NCBI GenBank assembly: GCA_022827945.1
Contig: JAJEIT010000055.1
Span: forward strand, 17,075 to 81,074
DNA: 64,000 nucleotides
Reading direction: 5' to 3'
DNA from: Dehalococcoidia bacterium
Lineage (GTDB): Bacteria; Chloroflexota; Dehalococcoidia; Tepidiformales; Tepidiformaceae
This document shows, one piece after another, positions 33,797 through 40,803 of this stretch. The notes under the pieces are model-generated. The model was not told the origin of the DNA and did not search any database. It worked only from the letters and a program-made list of their open reading frames with translations. A program made the translations under genes and the position numbers. The first letter of the stretch is position 1, and each line of letters opens with the position of its first letter.

Positions 33797-34435
33797 CTAG
33801 TTCAGGCTGAACGGCGGGTACTCGTCCACGAGCAGCGCGGTATAGGCGGCCACTCGGGTGTTCCAGCGCGTGTACCCGGCGATGAAGTCGTGCAGCCAGT
33901 CGGGCAACTGTCCCAGCACCGTCCCTCCGAGCCACGCCACGATCGTTGCCAGCGTTACGAAGATGCCGAGGATCATGAGGACGATGTAGTGGGGAATCGC
34001 CAGGATGACTCGGATTGGGAAGAAGCCCGTAAGCCGGTTCCGTCCCTCCACCTGCTCTTCGACAATCAGGCGCACCGGATAGTCGGGCGCCTCGCCCAGC
34101 GTGAACGGCGGGTACTTGTCCGTCAGGAACCCGCCTGTCACCCAGAAGTAGGTGTTGGACTCGTCGCTTCCCAGCACGCCACCGTAGGCAGACACACGTG
34201 TGGCCCACCGGGCCACTCCGATTGAGAACCGGAGCAATCCCGCGGGGTAGCGCGCGAGAACCACGATCGAGAGCGACGCCACCAGCCAGACCAGGAATGC
34301 CACGATCCCCAGGATGTAGATGGCGATCCAGTGCGGAATCGTCAGGATCGGCCGGAGGAACACCTTTAGGCGGTTCTGCGAAGCCGCGGGGTCAATCTCC
34401 AGTTGAACCGGATAGTCCGGGCTCATTGACGTCAT
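33797..34435 (-). CDS. DUF4389 domain membrane protein (copy 1)
   Basis: The 212-residue paralogue of the next gene has the same two-unit structure (DYPVQLEIDPAASQNRLKVFLRPILTIPHWIAIYILGI ... YPPFTLGEAPDYPVRLIVEEQVEGRNRLTGFFPIRVILAIPHYIVLMILGIF ... YPPFSLN). About 15 extra residues, GGVLGSDESNTYFWVTGGFL, are inserted before the first YPPF. GAGGAGC lies upstream of the ATG. It starts 13 nt after purQ ends, so it is probably part of the purQ transcript. Confidence 0.88.
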   Translation of the reverse strand: MTSMSPDYPVQLEIDPAASQNRLKVFLRPILTIPHWIAIYILGIVAFLVWLVASLSIVVLARYPAGLLRFSIGVARWATRVSAYGGVLGSDESNTYFWVTGGFLTDKYPPFTLGEAPDYPVRLIVEEQVEGRNRLTGFFPIRVILAIPHYIVLMILGIFVTLATIVAWLGGTVLGQLPDWLHDFIAGYTRWNTRVAAYTALLVDEYPPFSLN

Positions 34436-34448
34436 GGTCGTGCTCCTC

Positions 34449-35150
34449 TCAGACCGCGACGCCGGCCGCGGCCTCGATCACCGACTGCCAGATGCGGTTC
34501 CCGTCCGCCCCGCCCGTCAGCTCTTCGCCCGCCCGTTCGGGGTGGGGCATCATCCCCAGGACGTTGCCGGCCTCGTTGCGGATGCCCGCGATGTTGCGCG
34601 CGCTCCCGTTCGGGTTCGAGTCCGGCGTCACCTCGCCGCGCTCGTCGCAGTAGCGGAATACCACCCGGCCCGCCGACTCCAGCTCGTCGAGCGTCGCGCG
34701 GTCTGCCTGGTAATTCCCCTCGCCGTGGCTGATGGGAATACGCAGCACCTCGCCCTCGCCGATGCCCGCCGTCCACGGCGACCCCTCCCCCCCGCGGCGC
34801 AGGTGCGTCCACTCGCAGCGGAAGCGCAGGCTGCGGTTGCGGATTAGCGCCCCCGGCAGCAGGCCGCTCTCGCACAGCACCTGGAAGCCGTTGCAGATCC
34901 CGATCACCGGCAGGCCGTCCTCCGCCGCCCGCACCACCTCCTCCATGATCGGCGAGAAGCGCGCAATCGCCCCGCAGCGCAGGTAGTCCCCGTAGGAGAA
35001 GCCGCCCGGCAGCACCACCGCGTCGTACCCCGCCAGCGAGGTCTCGCGGTGCCAGACGATCTCCGCTTCCTGCCCGAGCACGTTCGCGAGCACGTGCTCG
35101 GTGTCGCGGTCGCTCCAGGTCCCCGGGAAACGCACGATGGCGAAGCGCAT
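34449..35150 (-). CDS. purQ: Phosphoribosylformylglycinamidine synthase subunit PurQ
   Basis: This 233-residue class I glutamine amidotransferase supplies ammonia to PurL. The nucleophile Cys lies in VIGICNGFQVLCESGLLPG, preceded by VVLPGGFSYGDYLRCGAIA; the His/Glu dyad is in GMMPHPERA. A GAGGA ribosome site precedes the ATG. purQ and purL would normally be adjacent; here two DUF4389 genes and an RDD gene are placed between them. Confidence 0.96.
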   Translation of the reverse strand: MRFAIVRFPGTWSDRDTEHVLANVLGQEAEIVWHRETSLAGYDAVVLPGGFSYGDYLRCGAIARFSPIMEEVVRAAEDGLPVIGICNGFQVLCESGLLPGALIRNRSLRFRCEWTHLRRGGEGSPWTAGIGEGEVLRIPISHGEGNYQADRATLDELESAGRVVFRYCDERGEVTPDSNPNGSARNIAGIRNEAGNVLGMMPHPERAGEELTGGADGNRIWQSVIEAAAGVAV

Positions 35151-35220
35151 CGGTCCTCGATCGTCGGCCTGTGGGTGCCCGACCGCAGTATAGCAGCGCC
35201 CCGTGAACCCCCCGGCCGCC

Positions 35221-37353
35221 CTACCCCTCAGCCTCCACCGGGTCGCTCGGAGCGGGCGCGTCCGGGTACTCGATGCGAGGGTGGTAGACCGCCCGCAGCG
35301 TGCTCCGGAAGCTCGCCGCGACCACCTGCAGCTCGTGCATCGTGATGTCGCACTCGTCCATCTGTCCCTCGCCGAGACGCTCGGCGAACACGCCGTTCAC
35401 GAGCTCGTCGATCGCTTCATGGGTCTCGGGCTGGGTCGCCCGCACGAGCGCCTCGCAGGAGTCCGCCAGCATCACGATCGCCTGCTCCTTCGCCTGCGGC
35501 CGCGGACCGGCGTAGCGGAACTCCTCCTCGTCCACGTCGCCCCGCTCCAGCGCCTTGCGATAGAAGAAGTCGACCAGTCGCGTGCCGTGGTGCTGCGCAA
35601 TGAAGTCCCCCACGAGCGCAGGCACCCGCCTTCGGCGCGCGAGGTCCATCCCGTCCAGCACGTGCCCCAGGATGATCCGGGCGCTCGCCTCCGGGGCGAT
35701 GCTGTCGTGCGGGCTCACCCCGCGGTCGATGTTGTTCTCCACGAAATACTCGGGACGCTGCATCTTGCCGATGTCGTGGTAGTACGCCCCGGCTCGCACC
35801 AGCAGGGAGTCGGCCCCGATGCGATTCGCCGCCTGCTCCGCCAGGGTGCCCACCAGCATGCTGTGGTGGAACGTGCCCGGCGCCTTCTCCTGCAGCTCAC
35901 GCAGGATCGGGTGGCCCGCCTGCGCCAGCTCCATGAGCTGCATCCTCGTCGTCACCCGCAGCGCCATCGAGAGGAACACGTACAGACCCAGCCCGATAAC
36001 AGCCGAGCCGCCCCCCGCGATGCCCGCCGCCAGTGCCAGCCAGCCCAGCCCCTCCGTCTCTCGCTGCTCCGTCAGCAGCCAGAACGCCAGCAGGATCGCC
36101 CCCGTTGCCGCTGCGACGGCGATGCCCGCGATAGCGAACCGGCCCAGCCGCTCCGTTCGCTGCATGGCCGCTGCCCCCGCCAGCCCCCCTGCCGCGTACG
36201 CGATGACCAGCTCCAGCGGCTCAAGGGCGCTCGTGAAGGCCGCCCCCGCCAGGGAAGGGGCCGTGGCCGCGATGAACCCGGCGTAGAGCGCTACCACCAC
36301 CGCCACCATCGCCCCGAACCGCGGCGCCGACACCGACGACACGATCAGCGCGGCCGCCCCCACTGGCACCGCGTACGCAAAGAACCGCCCCTCGGTGTCG
36401 GGGAGCAGCTCCGGCAGCGCCACCCGCACGGCGATGAGCGTTCCCAGCACCGCCAGCAGCGTCATCAACCCGCGGCGCTCGGCCGGCCGCTCGAACGGCT
36501 GCAGCCGGTAGAGGTAGACCCCCAGCACCGTCCCCAGCGCCGCTCCCATCAGCAGTCCCGCTCCCAGGTCGTAGTAGTCGAACCCTTCCCGGATGACACC
36601 CGTCTCCCGCAGCGCTTCGATGACGGCGGCGTCCAGTTCCTGCCCCTCCTCCACGATCACCTCGCCCGTGGAGTAGGTCACCACCACCGGCTCCACCGCC
36701 GCCCGCGCCTCCTCCCGGAGCCCCTGCGTCGTCTCCTCGTCGAGCGCCACCGTCGGCGTGACGAATGCCTCGAGCAGTTCGCGCAGCGCCCCCTCCCCGT
36801 TCTGGAACGACGGCACGCTCCCCACCAGCAGATACGCCTCGATGCGGTTGCGCTTGTCCTCCTCGCGAAGGGGCGAGTTCAGGATCGCGCGCACGCCCTC
36901 CCCGGATGACTGGCGCAGGTCCTCCAGGTCCCGAAGGTTGAGCGTCAGCAGCGTCGACCGGATTGCCTGTCCCAGGCCGATGCCTCCCGGCGACTCACCG
37001 AGCGCCTCCAGCCGCTCATCCGAGGAGAGTCCGGAACGCAGCCGTAGCCGCGCCACCTCCTCGAACAGCGTGTCCAGCAGCGCCAGCTGCCGCCCCGGCA
37101 CCTCCTCCAGCGCAGCCATCACTGGCTCGACGGTGGCCTCCGCCTCGTCCCTAGCTGCCCGCGTCAGCTCCTCCGAGACGTATTCGCTCTCGCGCACGGC
37201 CGCGAAGGCGCGCGGGGCGATGTCGCCCTCGTTGGGGGCGCTCTCTCCGGGAAGCAGCGGTATCGCCAGCGCGATGGCGCCGATGGCGATGATCACGCCA
37301 AAGGCAGTCGCGCCCCCGCGCGTAACGACCGGATCAGGGCGGCGGCGCAGCAT
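35221..37353 (-). CDS. pgpH: 7TM-HD family phosphohydrolase (PgpH/YqfF-like)
   Basis: The 710-residue protein has an N-terminal membrane helix and a long extracytoplasmic 7TMR-HDED domain (about residues 45-290). About seven membrane helices follow (290-470), then a cytoplasmic HD domain with HSMLVGTLAEQAANRIGADSLLVRAGAYYHDIGKMQRPEYFVENN and a further IAQHHGTRLVDFFY metal-site segment. PgpH proteins of this architecture hydrolyse cyclic di-AMP. That role is inferred from the family; no cyclic-di-AMP cyclase is in the window. Confidence 0.92.
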   Translation of the reverse strand: MLRRRPDPVVTRGGATAFGVIIAIGAIALAIPLLPGESAPNEGDIAPRAFAAVRESEYVSEELTRAARDEAEATVEPVMAALEEVPGRQLALLDTLFEEVARLRLRSGLSSDERLEALGESPGGIGLGQAIRSTLLTLNLRDLEDLRQSSGEGVRAILNSPLREEDKRNRIEAYLLVGSVPSFQNGEGALRELLEAFVTPTVALDEETTQGLREEARAAVEPVVVTYSTGEVIVEEGQELDAAVIEALRETGVIREGFDYYDLGAGLLMGAALGTVLGVYLYRLQPFERPAERRGLMTLLAVLGTLIAVRVALPELLPDTEGRFFAYAVPVGAAALIVSSVSAPRFGAMVAVVVALYAGFIAATAPSLAGAAFTSALEPLELVIAYAAGGLAGAAAMQRTERLGRFAIAGIAVAAATGAILLAFWLLTEQRETEGLGWLALAAGIAGGGSAVIGLGLYVFLSMALRVTTRMQLMELAQAGHPILRELQEKAPGTFHHSMLVGTLAEQAANRIGADSLLVRAGAYYHDIGKMQRPEYFVENNIDRGVSPHDSIAPEASARIILGHVLDGMDLARRRRVPALVGDFIAQHHGTRLVDFFYRKALERGDVDEEEFRYAGPRPQAKEQAIVMLADSCEALVRATQPETHEAIDELVNGVFAERLGEGQMDECDITMHELQVVAASFRSTLRAVYHPRIEYPDAPAPSDPVEAEG

Positions 37354-37481
37354 GAGGTAGCCCCGGATGATAGCAGAGCCACCCCCAACTCCCCGCCGCC
37401 GTGGCGTCCCGCGAGCCGGTATCGTTACGCCTCGAGCCGGCCCCGGAGCCGGCCAGCTTCTCCCCTGAAGGGTGGACCGAA

Positions 37482-38621
37482 ATGGCGGACATCAACGACG
37501 TAGTCAGGACGGCTCTCGAGGGGCTTATCGCCAGTGGCGTCGAGTCGGGTCTGCAGGTTGCGGCCTACCACCACGGAGAACTCGTCGTCGATACCTGGGC
37601 CGGTCTGGCCGACGTTGAATCCGGCCGCCCCGTCGATGGCGGCACGCTCTTCACGTCGTTTTCGTGCACCAAGGGCGTGACCGCGACCGCGATCCACATG
37701 CTGGTGGACCGCGGGGTCATCGCCTACGACGAGCCCATTGCCGCCTGGTGGCCCGAGTTCGCCCAGCGCGGCAAGCAGTACGCCACCATTCGACACGCGC
37801 TCACCCACCGCGCCGGCGTCCCCCAGATGCCCGACGGCGTCACCCCCGAGCTCATGTCCGACTGGGACTACATGTGCGACGCCATCGCCGCCCTTGAGCC
37901 CCTCTGGGAGCCCGGCGCCCGTACCGGCTACCACGCTTACACCTTCGGCTGGATCCTCGGCGAGATAATCCGGCGCGCCGACGGCCGGCCCATCAACCAG
38001 TTCGTCCAGGACGAGATCTGCGCCCCCCTCGGCCTCGACGGCATCCACATGGGCGTCGACGACGCCACCGAGCCGCGCGTCGCCACGCTCGTCGACGGTC
38101 CCCGCCCCGACCTCCCGCCCGCCCCGCCCGACGCGCTCATCGTGCGCGCCATCCCCCCCGCCGTCGGCATCGTCGCCGAGCCCTACAACAACCCGCTCGT
38201 CCGCCGTGCTGCCCTCCCCGCCCACGGCGGGCTCATGAGCGCGCGTTCCCTCGCCCGCATGTACGCCGCGCTGGGCAACGGCGGCGAGCTCGTCGGCGTC
38301 CGCATCCTCCCCGAGGAGCGCGTCCGCACCGCCACCCGCTTCCAGACCGACGACGTCGACATGGTCATCCAGCAGCCCGTGCGCAAGGCGCTGGGCTACT
38401 TCCAGACCGGCCCGATCACCGCCATGGGTCCCCGCACCAGCACCTTCGGCCACCCGGGCGCCGGCGGCGCCATCGGCTTCGCCGACCCCGAGCATGAGTT
38501 CGCATTCGCCCTTACCAAGAGCTCGCTCGTGGCCGGCGCCGAGCCGGGAACGAGTGCCGCCGAGGTCATCGGCGCGCTCGTGCGCCGCGAGCTGGGGTTC
38601 CCTGATGAAGAGGCCGGCTAA
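37482..38621 (+). CDS. Serine hydrolase, beta-lactamase class C/esterase family
   Basis: Starting from ATG 37482 (GAAGGG upstream), the product has 379 residues. The SxxK motif is Ser61-Cys-Thr-Lys64 (FTSFSCTKGVTATAIHMLVD). A Tyr motif follows in TGYHAYTFGWILGEIIRRADGRP, and GHPGAGGAIGFADPEHEFAFALTKS stands for the KTG/HxG strand. Such proteins act as esterases, carboxypeptidases or acyl transferases, rarely as true beta-lactamases. It has no signal peptide, so it is cytoplasmic. Confidence 0.92.
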   Translation: MADINDVVRTALEGLIASGVESGLQVAAYHHGELVVDTWAGLADVESGRPVDGGTLFTSFSCTKGVTATAIHMLVDRGVIAYDEPIAAWWPEFAQRGKQYATIRHALTHRAGVPQMPDGVTPELMSDWDYMCDAIAALEPLWEPGARTGYHAYTFGWILGEIIRRADGRPINQFVQDEICAPLGLDGIHMGVDDATEPRVATLVDGPRPDLPPAPPDALIVRAIPPAVGIVAEPYNNPLVRRAALPAHGGLMSARSLARMYAALGNGGELVGVRILPEERVRTATRFQTDDVDMVIQQPVRKALGYFQTGPITAMGPRTSTFGHPGAGGAIGFADPEHEFAFALTKSSLVAGAEPGTSAAEVIGALVRRELGFPDEEAG

Positions 38622-38630
38622 AAGGGAGCA

Positions 38631-38891
38631 ATGCCGAGCCTGCGGAGGCGACATCGTCGAACCCTGGAGCGGATGCGGTCTGCGCCCACGCCCCCGGATA
38701 TCCGCTGGGAGGAAGTTGAGTCCCTTCTCCTGGCTCTCAACGCTGAATTGGAGGAGAGGGCTGGTTCTCGTGTGGCCATAAGCATGGGGGATGAGGTCAT
38801 GGTGGTGCACAAGCCTCACCCCCGCCCGGAGATGCAGCGACCCGCCGTCCGACGCTTGGTAAGATTCATTGAGCGGACAGGAGCGGAGTGA
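38631..38891 (+). CDS. hicA: HicA-like mRNA interferase toxin
   Basis: The 86-residue protein (MPSLRRRHRRTLERMRSAPTPPDIRWEEVESLLLALNAELEERAGSRVAISMGDEVMVVHKPHPRPEMQRPAVRRLVRFIERTG) has the double-stranded-RNA-binding-like HicA fold. The usual G-S-H is G-S-R here, as in a large HicA subgroup, with the histidines in VVHKPHP. AAGGGAGC lies before the ATG. It overlaps hicB by 4 nt. Confidence 0.87.
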   Translation: MPSLRRRHRRTLERMRSAPTPPDIRWEEVESLLLALNAELEERAGSRVAISMGDEVMVVHKPHPRPEMQRPAVRRLVRFIERTGAE

Positions 38892-39124
38892 TGCTGGAGT
38901 ACAAGGGCTACGTTGGCGAAGTCGTGTACGACGACGATGCTGAAGTGCTGTACGCCCACGTCATCAACAGCGGTTCCTACTCGATTGCTGACGCTTGGGC
39001 GACCGACGTCGAGGGCATCAAGCGGGAGTTCCGGGTGTCCATTGATGCGTACCTGGAAGTGTGCGCGGAACGTGGCATCGAGCCCCGAGCGCCCCAGCCA
39101 CTGCCCGAGGAAGCGCGAGCCTAG
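38888..39124 (+). CDS. hicB: HicB-like antitoxin
   Basis: The 78-residue product, from a GTG overlapping the hicA stop, reads MMLEYKGYVGEVVYDDDAEVLYAHVINSGSYSIADAWATDVEGIKREFRVSIDAYLEVCAERG, a degenerate RNase-H-like HicB fold. It lacks the C-terminal DNA-binding domain found in longer HicB proteins, so autoregulation may be indirect. Its stop shares CTAG with the converging yqeY gene. Confidence 0.87.
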   Translation: MMLEYKGYVGEVVYDDDAEVLYAHVINSGSYSIADAWATDVEGIKREFRVSIDAYLEVCAERGIEPRAPQPLPEEARA

Positions 39125-39567
39125 CCCAACAACCCTCGTACGATCTCGCTGATGGCGCGGCCGTCGGCCCGCCCCTGGAAGCGCTTGACCAGCACCGGCA
39201 TCACCTTGCCGATGTCGCGCGGCCCGGAGGCGCCCGTCTCTTCGATCGTGGCCCGTGCCGCCTCCTCGATCTCCTCGCGGCTCGCTTCCTCGGGCAGGTA
39301 GCCCGCGAACGCCTCCAGCTCCGCTTCCTCGCGCTCCACCAGGTCGTCGCGGCCGCCCTTGCGGAACTCCTCGATGCTCTCCCGCCGCTGCTTCACCTGC
39401 CGCTGCACGACGACCAGCAGGTCGCCCTCGGCGAGGTCGTCGCCCGCCTCAATCTCCGCGTTCTTGATCGCCGCCGTCAGCATGCGCAGGGCAGCCTTGC
39501 GCGGCTCGTCTCTCGCGAGCATGGCCGCGCGCAGGTCGCTCTGGATGCGCTCCTTCAGCTCTGCCAC
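39121..39567 (-). CDS. yqeY: GatB/YqeY domain protein
   Basis: The 148-residue protein MAELKERIQSDLRAAMLARDEPRKAALRMLTAAIKNAEIEAGDDL ... GRADGRAISEIVRGLLG is the free-standing YqeY helical domain that resembles the tRNA-binding tail of GatB. Such proteins may associate with tRNA-dependent amidation or translation. The GTG start lies 10 nt after the rpsU stop. rpsU-yqeY is a conserved gene pair. Confidence 0.93.
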   Translation of the reverse strand: MAELKERIQSDLRAAMLARDEPRKAALRMLTAAIKNAEIEAGDDLAEGDLLVVVQRQVKQRRESIEEFRKGGRDDLVEREEAELEAFAGYLPEEASREEIEEAARATIEETGASGPRDIGKVMPVLVKRFQGRADGRAISEIVRGLLG

Positions 39568-39577
39568 GGGAAGAGGG

Positions 39578-39793
39578 TTACCGGCCCGAGCGGGCTCGCG
39601 CTTCCGCCCGAAGCTGCTTCTTCCGCAGCTTCCGCAGGCGCGCTGCTTCCTTCTTCTTGCGCTTCACGCTCGGCTTTTCGTAGTGCTGGCGCTTGCGCGT
39701 CTCCGAGAGGATGCCGTCCTGCTGCACGCGCTTGTTGAAGCGCTTCAGTGCAGACTCGAATGGCTCATCCTCGCCGATGATGATTTCAGCCAC
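39578..39793 (-). CDS. rpsU: 30S ribosomal protein S21
   Basis: The 71-residue very basic protein [60 protein letters not shown] is typical S21, a late-assembling small-subunit protein that affects the anti-Shine-Dalgarno helix. The start codon is GTG. S21 presence is relevant because many genes here lack a Shine-Dalgarno sequence. Confidence 0.95.
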   Translation of the reverse strand: MAEIIIGEDEPFESALKRFNKRVQQDGILSETRKRQHYEKPSVKRKKKEAARLRKLRKKQLRAEARARSGR

Positions 39794-39888
39794 GTTGCTG
39801 GCTCACCACCCTTCGGGTGCGACTGCCGCCCGTCCGGACGGCGAGCGCTCACGGTACCACCCGCCGCCCGCTCGCGAAAGCTGCGGGG

Positions 39889-40359
39889 TCAGCTTCCCCC
39901 GCCGCCCCGCGCTTCCCGTACGCGCGCGTCCAGCAGCCGCAGCCGCTCCTCCACCCAGATAGCCGGGCGCTCGTTCAGGAACCCCGGCGACTCCATGTTG
40001 TAGCGGTCCTGCTTCGCCCGCAGCGAGCGCGCCGCCGCCGCGAACTCCCGCCTGCGCTCGGCGATGAGCGGCGCCAGCCGCCGCCACTCCCCCGTCGACC
40101 GCGCCCGTTCGACGAGCACCTCGTGCTCCCCCTCGATCGCCGCCAGCCGCCTCCTGTCGTCCTCGATCGTGCGCGCGAGCTCAAGCCACTCCGGCAGCGC
40201 CCCCGCGTTGCCGAGGACGTGGTGCGCGAGCCACAGGTCGCCCGCCAGGCGGTCCGCGTCGCGCAGCTGGAGCGGCGCCCCCTCCCCCGGGAGCCCCGCG
40301 AACACGCCCTCCTCGATCGCTTCCAGGATGCGGTTCTCGACCAGCTGCTCGAATCTCAC
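39889..40359 (-). CDS. DnaJ family domain (DUF1992) protein
   Basis: The 156-residue protein begins MRFEQLVENRILEAIEEGVFAGLPGEGAPLQLRDADRLAGDLWLAHHVLGNAGALPEWLELARTIE, the DUF1992/DnaJ-homologue-C28 signature, followed by a charged coiled region and NMESPGFLNERPAIWVEERL. Function unknown. The GTG has GAGGGAAAC upstream. Confidence 0.88.
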   Translation of the reverse strand: MRFEQLVENRILEAIEEGVFAGLPGEGAPLQLRDADRLAGDLWLAHHVLGNAGALPEWLELARTIEDDRRRLAAIEGEHEVLVERARSTGEWRRLAPLIAERRREFAAAARSLRAKQDRYNMESPGFLNERPAIWVEERLRLLDARVREARGGGGS

Positions 40360-40393
40360 CCGTTTCCCTCGCCTGATTGCTCCGCCTAGCAGA

Positions 40394-40414
40394 ACGGGGC
40401 CGCGCGGGCCCCGT
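40394..40414 (-). terminator. Hairpin terminator after the micro-protein pair
   Basis: ACGGGGCC-GCGCG-GGCCCCGT is a perfect 8-bp stem 28 nt beyond the stop of the 47-codon gene. In the direction of that transcript it is followed by TTCTGCT, a weak T-rich tail. Confidence 0.55.
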
Positions 40415-40441
40415 CCTGGTCGTCTCCGTTGGTGCAGGTCG

Positions 40442-40585
40442 CTAGTCGGCCGAGGGCAAGACCTTCGGCTGCATCAGCTCCATCTCGCGCTCGTCGACCT
40501 TCAGGTCGCAGTCGCCCGGCTTGATCACCAGCACCTCGATGCCGGTGTCCTCGTCCTTGTAGCGCTTCCCCAGCTGTACGGCCAT
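40442..40585 (-). CDS. Micro-protein related to rubredoxin-like zinc ribbons but lacking the cysteines
   Basis: The ATG at 40585 opens a 47-residue frame, MAVQLGKRYKDEDTGIEVLVIKPGDCDLKVDEREMELMQPKVLPSAD, that is too short for the ORF track. It aligns with its neighbour (GKRY-...-G-E-(I/V)-V-K-GD-DLK) but the CxxC pair has become DEDT and only one Cys remains. Desulforedoxin-type proteins often end in MELxQPKxLPSSD-like tails, so it is probably a metal-free derivative. Confidence 0.7.
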   Translation of the reverse strand: MAVQLGKRYKDEDTGIEVLVIKPGDCDLKVDEREMELMQPKVLPSAD

Positions 40586-40598
40586 CGAATGTCCCCCG

Positions 40599-40718
40599 TT
40601 ACTTCTTCTGCTCGAGCGGCGTGTCGCCGCACTTCAGGTCGCCGTCGCCGCCCTTCGTCACGATGAACTCAGAGCCGCACTTCGGGCAGAGATACCGTTT
40701 TCCCGTCTGCGCCGCCAT
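40599..40718 (-). CDS. 39-residue zinc-ribbon micro-protein
   Basis: From ATG 40718 (GGAGGGA nearby upstream) the frame reads MAAQTGKRYLCPKCGSEFIVTKGGDGDLKCGDTPLEQKK. CPKCG and a later Cys form a rubredoxin/desulforedoxin-like half site; a fourth ligand is missing, so a dimeric or three-Cys site is possible. It precedes its degenerate paralogue by 13 nt. Not in the ORF track. Confidence 0.7.
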   Translation of the reverse strand: MAAQTGKRYLCPKCGSEFIVTKGGDGDLKCGDTPLEQKK

Positions 40719-40803
40719 CTCAGTCCCTCCTGTGTCGACGAAGTTCCGGTCGGGTTCGGATCGTAGGCACGCCCCTTCGGAGCGTCAATTTCGGGTGAGG
40801 GCC

